Virus record (IMG/VR): IMGVR_UViG_3300003690_000100
Location: 1-32,394 of that record
Length of the DNA: 32,394 bases
Strand: one strand, 5' to 3'
Source: a virus
The notes under the pieces were generated by a model. It did no database searches, was not told the DNA's origin, and saw only the letters and a program-made list of their open reading frames with translations. A program made the position numbers and the translations under genes. Below, one piece after another: positions 16,384 to 25,135 of this stretch; within the stretch, counting starts at the first letter, position 1; each line of letters begins with the position of its first letter.

Positions 16384-17790
16384 ATGCCTAATGGATACGA
16401 TTATTCACCTAAATACGATTATTCAAATTTTAACTACGCCGATCCTTATGCCGCTGAGCGCAAGGAGTTAGAGCGTCAACAAGAATTAGCCACCGCTCTG
16501 CGCACGCGATCTAGAGAATCTATCCAGCCGATAAGTGTCGGCGGTTTCCAGGGGCAAATTTCCCCTTTCTCTGGCCTCGCCAGGATGCTCGAATCCTATA
16601 GTGCTGAGAAGACAGGCAGGAAGGCGAGAGAGGATGAGCGGGCCTTGTACAAAAGAATGCGCGACGATGCACTGTACGATAGGGGATTAGCCCTGGAGGC
16701 TACGCGACCCACACGATCTGTCTCCACGGTTACAGACGATCCAATTGACGATCAAGATGTCCCCACACGATCTGTCTCCACGGTTACAGACGATCCAAAT
16801 GGACCGCTAGCTCAGGCGTTAATTCCCCAACTAGAACAGGTAGTGGTTCCCCGTCGCAAGCCTGGTGATCCCACAAATATACCCTCAGATAAGCCATTAT
16901 CCCGGCAACCAGGGGACCCCCTCTTCAAAGAACCTTCCCTTCAAAGCATCTTTCGCTCCGTCCAGCATGTCCCCCAAAACATCTTTCGCTCCGTCCAGCG
17001 CTGGGCGGAACCTACATTTGACGAACTCACCCCAATACAGCAGCAGAGGGAGGATATGAAGGGGCGAGGGCGCGACTCACCATTTTGGGTGCAGCGGGAG
17101 AAAGACTCCGAGGGACGAAAAAGGGAGCGGCAAGGCTCTCCAGACGTTGATTCACTCCCAATGGTTCCGCCAATGGTTCCGCCAATGGTTCCGCCAATGG
17201 TTCCGCCTGACACCCAACAAGCTCTCCCTGTCACCACACAAGCTGCTCCCATGCCGTTTAATCTGGACATGGCAAGCGCCGTACCCGGAGCAGGGGTGAT
17301 GGGTGCCCCACCAGCCATTGAACTACCACCTGTATTGGACCAATACCGTGCGGCCCGTGAAGCGGGAATACTACCCACTGTCCAAGAACCGGACAGACAG
17401 GTACCAGTTGACGAACCATCTCACCCATACGGACGGGATGAAGCCCTGGCTAGAGCTATGTTAAACATGAGGAATCCTACGAAGTTTGGTGAGGGTATGG
17501 AATTATGGAAAGAAACTCAAACTAAAATACAGGAATGGAAGGCAGCGAAGGAACTACAAGACTATAACAGAAAGATAGACGAAAAGAAACTAGAAATACT
17601 GTTGAAGGAGGCTGAAGCGAGGCGACCAGTCGAGAGAGACCCCCCCGCAGATGAAAGGTTTATGCGTTGGTATCGGAGAGCTTATCCAAATAGCACCGAC
17701 GCCGATGCTCTCGAAGCGTGGATAGCGTTCCAGTCGGGGCAGCCGCTTTTCTCTGACACGGACGAAATAATCCAAGTTGATGAGGAATAG
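16384..17790 (+). CDS. hypothetical late protein with several short repeats, 468 aa
   Basis: A 468-residue hydrophilic protein I do not recognise. It starts MPNGYDYSPKYDYSNFNYAD, with a YDYS repeat, and carries an 18-residue (54-bp) repeat with RSVSTVTDDP twice (DNA 16709-16744 and 16763-16798), an 11-residue repeat with IFRSVQ twice, and four copies of MVPP from a 12-bp unit (17161-17208). The C-terminal 150 residues are charged and helical (KETQTKIQEWKAAKELQ...). It lies between two large virion proteins and ends six bases before the next start. A minor virion or ejection role is inferred; the repeats suggest a fast-changing disordered linker. Confidence 0.72.
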   Translation: MPNGYDYSPKYDYSNFNYADPYAAERKELERQQELATALRTRSRESIQPISVGGFQGQISPFSGLARMLESYSAEKTGRKAREDERALYKRMRDDALYDRGLALEATRPTRSVSTVTDDPIDDQDVPTRSVSTVTDDPNGPLAQALIPQLEQVVVPRRKPGDPTNIPSDKPLSRQPGDPLFKEPSLQSIFRSVQHVPQNIFRSVQRWAEPTFDELTPIQQQREDMKGRGRDSPFWVQREKDSEGRKRERQGSPDVDSLPMVPPMVPPMVPPMVPPDTQQALPVTTQAAPMPFNLDMASAVPGAGVMGAPPAIELPPVLDQYRAAREAGILPTVQEPDRQVPVDEPSHPYGRDEALARAMLNMRNPTKFGEGMELWKETQTKIQEWKAAKELQDYNRKIDEKKLEILLKEAEARRPVERDPPADERFMRWYRRAYPNSTDADALEAWIAFQSGQPLFSDTDEIIQVDEE

Positions 17791-17795
17791 AGTCG

Positions 17796-20700
17796 TTGCC
17801 TCAATTTGACGTAAAAGTTGGTGATCGTACCTTCAGGGTTAGCGCCGATAACCAACGAGATGCGTGGGATAGGGCCCAGGTTTTGGCGCGCAAGACTACC
17901 TCGTCGGGGGCCTTTTTGCGCGGCGCGGTGGGCTCCCTTCTACCGGCTACTGCCGGTTTTACCGGCGCGGTTCGTGGCGCGGCTTTGGGTTCTCGTGTGG
18001 GGATGTTAGCTGGGCCATACGGTGTCGCAGCGGGCGGCGTATTGGGCGCACTCGCCGGGGGGTTGGGCGGAGGATATGGCGCCGATGTAGCTCAGAGATG
18101 GGCCTTGAAAAAAGCCCCGCGCGTTCGCGGGATTTTGGGTCAAAGCCCAGAGCAACGCCAAGCGGATGTAACACAACACCCCTATGCGTCCACCGCTGGA
18201 ACTTTTGCTCCTTTGGCGCTCACTCTCAGCCCGCGCGCTCCTGGTAAGGCGTTTGTCAATGCGGTCAGAGGAGAGAAAGCTTCGGGTTTAGCGCAAGCCC
18301 TTTCCAGGGGGAAAGTATGGCGCGGCGTTGGCGCCGCCTTTGGCGGGGGTGGTGAAGCTCTCAGACAGCGTTCGGTAGGAGAAGACTTTGATCTGGGGCG
18401 CATTGGGGTGGCGGCAGGCGCCGGAGCTTTGCTTCAGAGCCCGACACGGTTTGGGAGGCGGTTAGGTGGCCCAGGGATGCCTCAACCAAGTTCCGCTACG
18501 GTTGCAAGCCAGACGGCAGACCGCGCTGAGACGATCCGCCAAAATCGGGCATATACCCCATATACCCCGAGGAGACCACCGCCAGCACCACCGTCGAAAA
18601 AAGGCGAGTTTCGCCATATTCGTCCATCAGCACGCCTACGGCGTCGGGGTTTAGACGAACAGGCGTCCCCAGGGACGTTTCGGGCGCGTCAGGCCGGACG
18701 ACTCGCAACGGACTTCGCAAGAATTTTCGATGATGTTAGTGCGAAAGGATATATATTTTCTAGGAAACCCGGGGAGCTCGGGAAGCGGTTGACCCTTGAG
18801 GATATTAGGGCTTTAGCCGCCGACGTTAGAATAACAGAAGAGCAGCTAAGGAACATACAGCCAGGTACCCCACTTACTGCCGTAGAAGCTACTGCGATCC
18901 GCAATGGCTTTAGTGAAGCAGGTGCGGCTGTGGGTTCTACAGCTAAACAACTAAATGCGCTCCTTGTAAGTGGGCGCCCCATACCTGATGAACAAATGTC
19001 GCAATTCATGAATTTAGTTCATCGGAATACTCTGTTCCAAAGTGTATTGGCGGGTGATAAGACTGCGTGGGGAATTTCGGGACGCGCCATGCAAATGACC
19101 GTGCAAGGTGAAAACCAAGCCATAGCCATCCAAAGAATGATTGCGTCCCATGGTGGGCAAGAGAATATCCAAGACCTTGTTACCAAGATAGCCGCGCTAG
19201 ATACGCCACAAGCTGTTAATCAGTTTCTACAAAGCGCACTAAAGGCGACCAGCGGAGATATGGTGCTGGAGGGGTGGATAAACGCCCTTCTGTCCGGCCC
19301 CCAAACACACCTCGTCAATGCCATTTCCAATACCTTAACGGCGGCACTATCCGCACCTGAAACCCTCGGTGCGGCAATCTTTTCTAGAATAGCGGGACGT
19401 CGGGGGGAGAAGGGAGTCTATTTAGGGGAGGCCCAGGCTAGACTTTATGGCATGATTGGAAGCCTTCGACGTGGCGGGAGCACGGCCCTTAAAACGCTTA
19501 AGACTGGAATGCCAAGTGACTGGGCGATCAAGACCGAGGGGGTGGGTTTCCAGAGAATACCCGGCGCGGCGGGACGGTTTGCTAGAATACCTACACGCCT
19601 TCTTATGGCGAGCGATGATTTTTTTAAGACTATTAACTATGGAGGTGAATTACGTGTGCAGGCTTTTAGGGCCGCTTTGAAGAAAGGGTTGCAACCCCGC
19701 AATAACGACTTTGCGCAGTTCCTAGCGGAATTTGAAGCAAATCCACTACTGCATCCAGAAGCGCATCAGGCCGCAACAGAGGCGGCAAGGTATCAGACGT
19801 TCACCAACCCGCTAACGAGCGAATTTGCGCAGTCGCTTCAGCGATTTATCAATAAACGCGAACGGAATCTTTTAGGTATAAAAGGTCCGTGGGTGAAGAT
19901 GTTAGTACCGTTTTTTCGGACGCCAGCGAACATTGTTAAGTACGCCATCGAAAGAACGCCATTGGCCATTTTGGGCACTAAAATGCGGAAGGACTTGCTT
20001 GGTGGTAACGGCCCTCGCGCCGCCGACTTCGCCCGCGCCCGCATGACGATGGGAAGCATGATAGGTGGCGCGGTTATGACTTACGCCCTAGATGGGACCA
20101 TTACAGGGGGTGGTCCTACCGATGTTGGGGAAAGGAACGTCAAGCTCGCAAGTGGATGGCAACCCTACAGCATAAAGATAGGTGATGCATACTATTCTTA
20201 CGCGCGCGTTGAACCGCTTGCCATTATATTCGGTCTCGCGGCAGATACGGCGGAATCCGAAGGCTTCGGCCTTTTTAGTGACGAGGAATCAGAGAGCTTC
20301 GCCAGCCTTTTTAGCGCTGCCATTTCTAAAAACTTGACGAGCAAAACGTGGCTACGCGGCATTACATCCGCGCTTGACGCCCTGTCAGACCCGGATCGTT
20401 ATGGTTCCTCATTTATTAACCAGTTAGTAGGAAGCGCGGTCCCGACTGGTGTGGCCCAATTCGGCAGAGCGCAAGACCCAGTTCTTCGTGATGTTGGGAA
20501 TTGGAGGGAAGCCATCCAGAGTCGTATCCCCTTCCTGTCTAAAGGAGTGGAGCCACGCCGAGACATCTATGGTGAGCCTATAGAGCTGGAAGGTGGCGCC
20601 GGTATCCCGATTCCTGGACTTCGCGGCATAACATCCGCCATAAGCCCATTTTACAAATCGACAATTTCCGAAGACGTGGTACGCAAAGAGGTTGGACGGC

Positions 20701-20981
20701 TGGGAATGCGCACCCGCACGCCGCAGCGCTCGATAAGTGGCGTGGAGCTGACGAAGGCTGAGTCTGACCAATATGAGGCTATTTCTGGGAGACTGGCGCA
20801 TCGCCAGCTAACTCAGTTCATGTCATCTTCTCAATGGGAGCGTATACCGGATTATAACAAACAAGACCTAATACAAAAGGCATTTTCTAGAGCGCGGAAC
20901 ACCGCGAGAAAGTATCTCATTTCTCAGAACCGCCAACTAAGAACGCGCATTATGTTTTCAAATCGCCCTAATCGTGGGTAG
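17796..20981 (+). CDS. very large internal virion/ejection protein, TTG start
   Basis: The largest gene, 1061 residues, starts at TTG 17796 with GAGGAA eight bases upstream; it begins (M)PQFDVKVGDRTFRVSADNQR. Residues about 40-100 are a hydrophobic glycine-zipper region (GMLAGPYGVAAGGVLGALAGG), which could insert in membranes during DNA ejection. A LLSGPQTHLVNAISNTL segment near residue 497 is a pattern I know from large phage internal virion or polyvalent proteins. The remainder is helical and basic, with no lysozyme or protease motif. By position and size it most probably belongs to the DNA-ejection apparatus of the short tail. Confidence 0.78.
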   Translation: MPQFDVKVGDRTFRVSADNQRDAWDRAQVLARKTTSSGAFLRGAVGSLLPATAGFTGAVRGAALGSRVGMLAGPYGVAAGGVLGALAGGLGGGYGADVAQRWALKKAPRVRGILGQSPEQRQADVTQHPYASTAGTFAPLALTLSPRAPGKAFVNAVRGEKASGLAQALSRGKVWRGVGAAFGGGGEALRQRSVGEDFDLGRIGVAAGAGALLQSPTRFGRRLGGPGMPQPSSATVASQTADRAETIRQNRAYTPYTPRRPPPAPPSKKGEFRHIRPSARLRRRGLDEQASPGTFRARQAGRLATDFARIFDDVSAKGYIFSRKPGELGKRLTLEDIRALAADVRITEEQLRNIQPGTPLTAVEATAIRNGFSEAGAAVGSTAKQLNALLVSGRPIPDEQMSQFMNLVHRNTLFQSVLAGDKTAWGISGRAMQMTVQGENQAIAIQRMIASHGGQENIQDLVTKIAALDTPQAVNQFLQSALKATSGDMVLEGWINALLSGPQTHLVNAISNTLTAALSAPETLGAAIFSRIAGRRGEKGVYLGEAQARLYGMIGSLRRGGSTALKTLKTGMPSDWAIKTEGVGFQRIPGAAGRFARIPTRLLMASDDFFKTINYGGELRVQAFRAALKKGLQPRNNDFAQFLAEFEANPLLHPEAHQAATEAARYQTFTNPLTSEFAQSLQRFINKRERNLLGIKGPWVKMLVPFFRTPANIVKYAIERTPLAILGTKMRKDLLGGNGPRAADFARARMTMGSMIGGAVMTYALDGTITGGGPTDVGERNVKLASGWQPYSIKIGDAYYSYARVEPLAIIFGLAADTAESEGFGLFSDEESESFASLFSAAISKNLTSKTWLRGITSALDALSDPDRYGSSFINQLVGSAVPTGVAQFGRAQDPVLRDVGNWREAIQSRIPFLSKGVEPRRDIYGEPIELEGGAGIPIPGLRGITSAISPFYKSTISEDVVRKEVGRLGMRTRTPQRSISGVELTKAESDQYEAISGRLAHRQLTQFMSSSQWERIPDYNKQDLIQKAFSRARNTARKYLISQNRQLRTRIMFSNRPNRG

Positions 20982-21025
20982 TTCGATATTTGCCATCACT
21001 ACAACAATAATAAAAGGACAGCCAA

Positions 21026-21613
21026 ATGAGTTTTAACGGATCAGGCACTTTCCAGATCAATACAGCAGGGCAGCCTGTTGTCACGGGAACGGTTATAAGT
21101 TCCTCTGATTTCAATTTGCTCACCGCTGATATTGGGACGGGTCTTTCCACGGCCATTTGTAAGGACGGCCAGACGACGGTAACGGCAAATATCCCCATGG
21201 GCACAAATAAGATCACGGGTCTTGCCGTTGCTACATCTTCAGGCGATGCACTGAGTTTTGCCCAAGCCGCCGAAGTGACGACGCTCACCGTATCCGGCGC
21301 TCTTACCTATGGTGGTGTAACGCTCACCGCAGCGGTAACTGGGACGGGCAAGATGGTGCTAGACACAAGCGCCTCGTTAGTCACGCCGCTGCTTGGAACG
21401 CCCACTAGTGGAACGCTTACGAACTGCACGGGCCTCCCGATAAGCACGGGCGTTAGCGGCCTTGGGTCCAATGTCGCCACATTCCTGGCCACGCCATCCA
21501 GCTCAAATCTGGCACTTCGCCACAAGTCCGACGCTAGTTACTCCAGTGCTCGGAACCCCCTCCAGTGGGACACTTACAAGCTGCACGGGTCTCCCAATCA
21601 GCACGGGCGTTAG
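21026..21613 (+). CDS. tail fibre, N-terminal part (frame broken at 21514)
   Basis: The frame starts MSFNGSGTFQINTAGQPVVT, a typical N-terminus of phage tail fibres, followed by DGQTTVTANIPMGTNKITGL and then the collagen-like repeated LGTPTSGTLTNCTGLPISTG pattern. The fibre reading is good to SSSNLA at about residue 163 (21514). There a 38-bp loss relative to the intact repeat shifts the frame, and the last 30 residues (LRHKSDASYSS...) are out-of-frame reading. The N-terminus would anchor the fibre to the short tail. An AAAAGGA ribosome binding site precedes the ATG. The continuation is found in two other frames downstream. Confidence 0.85.
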   Translation: MSFNGSGTFQINTAGQPVVTGTVISSSDFNLLTADIGTGLSTAICKDGQTTVTANIPMGTNKITGLAVATSSGDALSFAQAAEVTTLTVSGALTYGGVTLTAAVTGTGKMVLDTSASLVTPLLGTPTSGTLTNCTGLPISTGVSGLGSNVATFLATPSSSNLALRHKSDASYSSARNPLQWDTYKLHGSPNQHGR

Positions 21614-21974
21614 CGGCCTTGGGTCCAATGTTGCGACCTTTCTAGCTACCCCATCCAGCTCAAATCTGGCAGCAGCGGTTTCAGACGAAACTGGGTCTGG
21701 AAACTTATGCTTCGCCACAAGTCCGACGCTAGTTACTCCAGTCTTGGGGACACCCTCCAGTGGAACGCTTACGAGCTGCACGGGCCTCCCGATAAGCACG
21801 GGCGTTAGCGGCCTTGGGTCCAATGTCGCCACATTCCTGGCCACGCCATCCAGCTCAAATCTGGCACAGTGGGACACTTACAAGCTGCACGGGGCTCCCT
21901 ATAAGCACTGGAGTAACCGGGTTAGGGTCCAATGTCGCCACATTCCTGGCCACACCGTCATCGGCTAATCTTCG
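21449..21974 (+). repeat. 195-bp tail fibre repeat array with two truncated units
   Basis: Four units start at 21449, 21606, 21801 and 21910, each opening with GGCGTTAGCGGCCTTGGGTC or a variant. The spacing is 157, 195 and 109 bp. The 195-bp interval is an intact 65-codon unit; the others lack exactly 38 and 86 bp. Both losses begin after the same bases, CAGCTCAAATCTGGCA (ending at 21514 and 21866), and neither is a multiple of three. Confidence 0.9.
21515..21968 (+). pseudogene. tail fibre, middle fragment in a second frame
   Basis: From about 21515 the fibre repeat continues in the frame of 21462-21968: FATSPTLVTPVLGTPSSG, TLTSCTGLPISTGVSGLGS, NVATFLATPSSSNLAAAVSD and again through to SSSNLA at 21866. 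There an 86-bp loss relative to the 195-bp unit shifts the frame once more and the reading ends at 21968. No independent start or ribosome binding site is seen, so this is a stranded middle piece of one gene unless the sequence has errors. Confidence 0.7.
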
Positions 21975-23016
21975 ATCCGCTCTAACAGATGAGACAGGTT
22001 CGGGTGCTTGCGTATTCGCCGGTTCCCCCACACTAACTGGCACTGTCTCCGCAGCCGCGCTTTCAACTTCGGGAAGCGCCCAGATCGGTGATGCTGTGAC
22101 AGATACACTAGCGGTTGGCGCTGCCCCGCCCACGACAGCCTCGTACTCACAGTCGTTCTTCGGCGGTAATGCAATTGCCCTCTCGGATAGTGGCTCGTGG
22201 ACTTCCTTCGGAGCTAATTGGTACTACAATTCAGGGGCGTTCCGATATAGGCATGACGGTGCAGCTTCACGCTGCAGTTGGGGATCCGATGCCACAGGCA
22301 ATTTTGAAATAGACGTTTCCGTTTCGGGTTCTGAAGACGGAGCAATTTCATGGCTTCGGTGTTTGACAATAGACGTGGACCGCGTTGTACATTTCAACGG
22401 GATAGGTACTACGGCAAGCGGCGCGAACGCATTTCTCGACTCTGGGGATACGGAATCCCTGCTTCGCAGCACGTCATCGCTTCGGTACAAAAAGGATGTG
22501 GAAGCAATCGAGAAGCCATACATCGACAACATCATGCTTCTCAATCCAATTTGGTATCGCTCGCTATCACCAGCCGACAATCCACTATTTTCCTGGTTTG
22601 GGCTGGCCGCAGAAGATGTATTCAAGATCGAGCCGAGGCTAGTCCATTACACCAGGGACGTTACTGGTACAGAGGATTACGAGGAAGACGCTATCCGAGA
22701 GGTTACGATTGACCAAGAATTCGAGTCCATTGTTGAACGTGAAGGCAAGCTGATTCTCACGAAACAGATACGTCAAGTTTCTGTTATGGAGGATAAACCC
22801 ATCTGGAATGAGGATGGCTCCCCTCTCATGGTCAGTGAATCCGTCCAGGCTGTTAAAAAGGTAGCCCGTACAGAGACTTACAAAAAGAGTAAGCAGCGTC
22901 CAGTCTATAGTGAGCTAAAGCCGGACGGGATTATGTATGATCGCCTCGCGGTTTTGCTGCTTGGAAAAGTCAAGGAACAAGAGGCTCGCATTAGAGCCCT
23001 TGAGAGTGGTTCGTAA
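21814..23016 (+). CDS. tail fibre, C-terminal part with S74 intramolecular chaperone
   Basis: In the third frame the true fibre reading begins after 21866 (SGTLTSCTGLPISTGVTG), followed by a receptor-region-like beta segment and, from about 22450, a peptidase S74 (endosialidase-type) chaperone domain: STSSLRYKKDVEAIEKPYID near 22465-22525 with the serine/lysine self-cleavage residues, NPIWYRS, WFGLAAEDV and YDRLAVLLLGKVKEQEARI. These domains trimerise the fibre and cut themselves off. The annotated start at 21814 is only the first available codon. The chaperone end is intact, so the break lies only in the repeat shaft. Confidence 0.85.
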   Translation: MGPMSPHSWPRHPAQIWHSGTLTSCTGLPISTGVTGLGSNVATFLATPSSANLRSALTDETGSGACVFAGSPTLTGTVSAAALSTSGSAQIGDAVTDTLAVGAAPPTTASYSQSFFGGNAIALSDSGSWTSFGANWYYNSGAFRYRHDGAASRCSWGSDATGNFEIDVSVSGSEDGAISWLRCLTIDVDRVVHFNGIGTTASGANAFLDSGDTESLLRSTSSLRYKKDVEAIEKPYIDNIMLLNPIWYRSLSPADNPLFSWFGLAAEDVFKIEPRLVHYTRDVTGTEDYEEDAIREVTIDQEFESIVEREGKLILTKQIRQVSVMEDKPIWNEDGSPLMVSESVQAVKKVARTETYKKSKQRPVYSELKPDGIMYDRLAVLLLGKVKEQEARIRALESGS

Positions 23017-23210
23017 TGCAAGACACCGTGCCAGACACATCAAGTATTCAGGACGTGACTTCGATCCTTGTCGAACAAAGGAACGCCGCGTTTAACCAGG
23101 TAGCGGATTTGGCAGTTCAACTTCGTGGGCTACAGCGCCGCGTTGTAGAACTTGAAGCCCAACTGAGGGCCGCGAAAAGTAGCCAAGATGATAAAACTCA
23201 AACATCCTGA
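23016..23210 (+). CDS. small coiled-coil protein, 64 aa
   Basis: A 64-residue protein whose ATG overlaps the fibre stop (TAATG). Residues about 15-58 form a helix with heptad-like hydrophobics (ILVEQRNAAFNQVADLAVQL, then RGLQRRVVELEAQLRAA). It overlaps the endolysin gene by 23 bases. The family is not recognised; similar small coiled-coil proteins are found between fibre and lysis genes and could be fibre-associated or lysis-related. Coupled translation with both neighbours is likely. Confidence 0.65.
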   Translation: MQDTVPDTSSIQDVTSILVEQRNAAFNQVADLAVQLRGLQRRVVELEAQLRAAKSSQDDKTQTS

Positions 23211-23601
23211 GACTGAAAGGGTGCTTTTTTCCCATGAGGAACTCAAGTGCCGACACTGTGACGGGGCAGTTCTTGCGCATGGCTTTGAGAACGCTCTGAT
23301 CGCTCTACGTGTAGCCTTTAACAATCCAATGACTGTAACAAGTTGTTGCCGGTGCGAAGCGCACAATTCTAATATCGGAGGTCATCCAAAATCGCTGCAT
23401 GTATATGATTTCCCAGCGCACCCGACTGCCGGAACGGCGGCAATAGACATTGCGGGCGCTATAGGAGCCAGAGCGTTGCGGCTAATTAGCCTCGCGTATC
23501 AACAAGGCTGGTCTGTTGGCCTAAATTTTTCCAGGAATTTCATCCACCTTGACCGGCGCAACGATTTTGGAATCGGCGCCTCAACATTGTTTAGATATTA
23601 A
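23188..23601 (+). CDS. endolysin, M15-family peptidase
   Basis: A 137-residue peptidoglycan peptidase expected to cut stem-peptide crosslinks at lysis. The zinc-site pattern of M15 enzymes is visible: SLH (H71), then GTAAIDI (D87), and FIHLD (H120), with a CCRCEAHN segment (53-60). It has no signal peptide, so it needs the holin for export. The size is that of single-domain M15 lysins. The ATG lies inside the previous gene, and the stop is followed directly by the holin-like gene. Because M15 domains also occur as tail-tip lysins, the lysis role rests on the neighbouring holin. Confidence 0.9.
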   Translation: MIKLKHPETERVLFSHEELKCRHCDGAVLAHGFENALIALRVAFNNPMTVTSCCRCEAHNSNIGGHPKSLHVYDFPAHPTAGTAAIDIAGAIGARALRLISLAYQQGWSVGLNFSRNFIHLDRRNDFGIGASTLFRY

Positions 23602-23602
23602 G

Positions 23603-24109
23603 ATGGCATTTAATCTAGCTGGCATCTTAAGCAAGGCGACAGGGGGATTAGCCGAAACCGTGCTTGACGCAGTTCAAGCATATTTTCCGCCTAACATGAG
23701 TGCAGAAGATAAGGCAAGAATGAAGCTGTCCCTAGATCGCGTGGCGTTAGAACGCGAGAAGGCTCTTAACGATGCTATCGCGGAATCCGAGCGGGCAATA
23801 AACGAACGTATTGCGGATTACGAGGGGACGGCTGCCGATCTTAAAGTTATGCCTATCCTTGGTCCTGTGATGATTTTCGCTCGCGGTGCTCAGCGTCCGC
23901 TGTGGGGCTTCGCAACCCTTTACATCGACTTCATGGTGTTTTCAAAGAGTTGGGAATTGGAGCGTGGCACGACGACTGAAAGCGCATTCTGGGTTATAAA
24001 TTTGCTCGTCCTTGGTTTCTTATTCGGAGAACGGGCAATCAAGAATATACTGCCATTCGTGTCTACTGCATTGAGGGCGCGCAACGGTGGGCCGGGGCAT
24101 TCGTCATAG
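23603..24109 (+). CDS. holin-like membrane protein
   Basis: A 168-residue protein with a charged, helical N-terminal half and hydrophobic segments at about residues 82-95, 99-115 and 128-147 (SAFWVINLLVLGFLFGERAI). The KVMPILGPVMIFARGAQRPLW stretch followed by a YIDF helix resembles three-TM holins of the GTA/phage type. It would form the membrane lesion that releases the endolysin. The ATG at 23603 is chosen because it follows the endolysin stop directly; an in-frame earlier start at 23549 would overlap that gene by 50 bases. Confidence 0.75.
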   Translation: MAFNLAGILSKATGGLAETVLDAVQAYFPPNMSAEDKARMKLSLDRVALEREKALNDAIAESERAINERIADYEGTAADLKVMPILGPVMIFARGAQRPLWGFATLYIDFMVFSKSWELERGTTTESAFWVINLLVLGFLFGERAIKNILPFVSTALRARNGGPGHSS

Positions 24110-24209
24110 AAAAAAATATCTTCTGGTGGCGAATGTTTGCGTGGGGCCTGTTTTTCGGACTGCTGTTCGGTGTGCTAGTTCCTTTCAGAATTTAACAAAG
24201 GATAATCTT

Positions 24210-24416
24210 ATGGCTGCATCGGTTGACCAAAAAGCCAGGGACATGGCACAGCAAGCCATTATTTCCGCAGCTAAGACTATGATCGTTATAGACCTGCACC
24301 TAGAGCAGTGTTCCTCCGCGCAACGGCGCGTAGAGCGGGCACTCTATGGGCTAGGGGGCCTGATTGTTACGCTTGTGGGCGGCATGTTCTTGTTTATCTT
24401 GTCGTTCTCACCATGA
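24210..24416 (+). CDS. small single-pass membrane protein of the lysis cassette
   Basis: A 68-residue protein with a good AAAGGA ribosome binding site. Residues 1-45 are a charged amphipathic helix region (DQKARDMAQQAIISAAKTMI) and residues about 46-65 are a membrane helix (LYGLGGLIVTLVGGMFLFIL). It follows the holin and overlaps the next gene by ATGA. It could be an antiholin or accessory holin; this is inferred from the setting. The hundred bases before it (24110-24209) also hold a hydrophobic frame ending at 24195, without a convincing start. Confidence 0.7.
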   Translation: MAASVDQKARDMAQQAIISAAKTMIVIDLHLEQCSSAQRRVERALYGLGGLIVTLVGGMFLFILSFSP

Positions 24417-24775
24417 AGGTATCAATTTTAAGTGTCGGGGCAGTCGCCGCAGCACTTCTCGCTGTCGTTGGTATCATTGGGGTGCTGCGACCTTATTTAG
24501 CGAGTGAGCCCGCGCCTTGGGTCTCCACCAGAACAGTCGCACAGTTACAACAACAAACCCTAGATACGTTCCGTGCCTTCCAATCGGGCTATCAGCAAAG
24601 CGCTGCGAGCTGGTGCGAGTTCTATCGCACGCAATATGCGCTTGAAGAGGCGAAGGTGGCTGCAAATCAACAAAACGCTGATGCAATTGGAAAGCGAGAC
24701 TGGAACGCGGCGCAGCGAGATTTATGGTGCGCCCAACAATTGGCCGCGCCAGTGCGTGGGAGCCTAGACCCGTAG
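24413..24775 (+). CDS. putative spanin-like protein, N-terminal membrane anchor
   Basis: A 120-residue protein with an N-terminal hydrophobic segment (residues 4-25, LSVGAVAAALLAVVGIIGVL) and a mostly helical periplasmic-type remainder with Q/A-rich heptads (RTVAQLQQQTLDTFRAFQSG). An inner-membrane spanin (Rz) has this topology and place, after holin and endolysin. No overlapping outer-membrane lipoprotein (Rz1) frame with a lipobox was found, so the spanin call is tentative. It overlaps the previous gene by ATGA and its end overlaps the opposing nuclease gene by 12 bp. Confidence 0.6.
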   Translation: MKVSILSVGAVAAALLAVVGIIGVLRPYLASEPAPWVSTRTVAQLQQQTLDTFRAFQSGYQQSAASWCEFYRTQYALEEAKVAANQQNADAIGKRDWNAAQRDLWCAQQLAAPVRGSLDP

Positions 24776-25135
24776 CGGAATATCCCAGGAGCGCAGCGCG
24801 TCTAGCGCTTCGTCCAGAGTTCGGACGGTTTCAACCAGCACGCCAGCACCTAGTAGACGTGCGTGCATCGCACGCTGCGCCTTCGATACGCGACCTACTT
24901 TCGTTTTTAATTCCATCGCTCGCGTGCATGAGCGGTAGAAAAACAATAGATCAGGTACACCAGGCTCTAACCCGGAAGCCTTCAATATCTTGCCGCGAAT
25001 AACTCCGCCACCCCCTGCCGGAAAGGCAACCATTACACAGTCGCCCGGCAGTATCTTACGCAGATCACGGACTAGAGCGCTTTGGAAGTGCTGTTCTAGG
25101 TGGGAGCGTTTTTTCTTAAATATACGAGTAGTCAT
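24764..25135 (-). CDS. VRR-NUC domain nuclease
   Basis: A 123-residue PD-(D/E)xK-type nuclease of the VRR-NUC family. It shows GVPDLLFF (D62), AMELKTKVGRVSKAQ (E75, K77, Q87) in the order and spacing of this family, preceded by a glycine-rich AGGGGVIRGK segment. VRR-NUC domains are structure-specific or Holliday-junction-type nucleases in phages and in Fan1. It is the last gene of the leftward operon; its ATG overlaps the methyltransferase stop (ATGA), and its end overlaps the opposing lysis gene by 12 bp. A role in recombination intermediates alongside the exonuclease and ERF protein is inferred. Confidence 0.88.
   Translation of the reverse strand: MTTRIFKKKRSHLEQHFQSALVRDLRKILPGDCVMVAFPAGGGGVIRGKILKASGLEPGVPDLLFFYRSCTRAMELKTKVGRVSKAQRAMHARLLGAGVLVETVRTLDEALDALRSWDIPLRV

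Noticed and set aside
21026-23016. Diversity-generating retroelement acting on the tail fibre, suggested by the BPP-1-like head genes
   Set aside because: No reverse transcriptase gene or template repeat was found, and differences between repeats are deletions, not adenine-specific changes.
24061-24195. Hydrophobic frame ending FWWRMFAWGLFFGLLFGVLVPFRI between holin and next lysis gene
   Set aside because: It looks like a membrane peptide, but the only ATG (24133) gives 20 residues and no ribosome binding site is seen; too weak to call.
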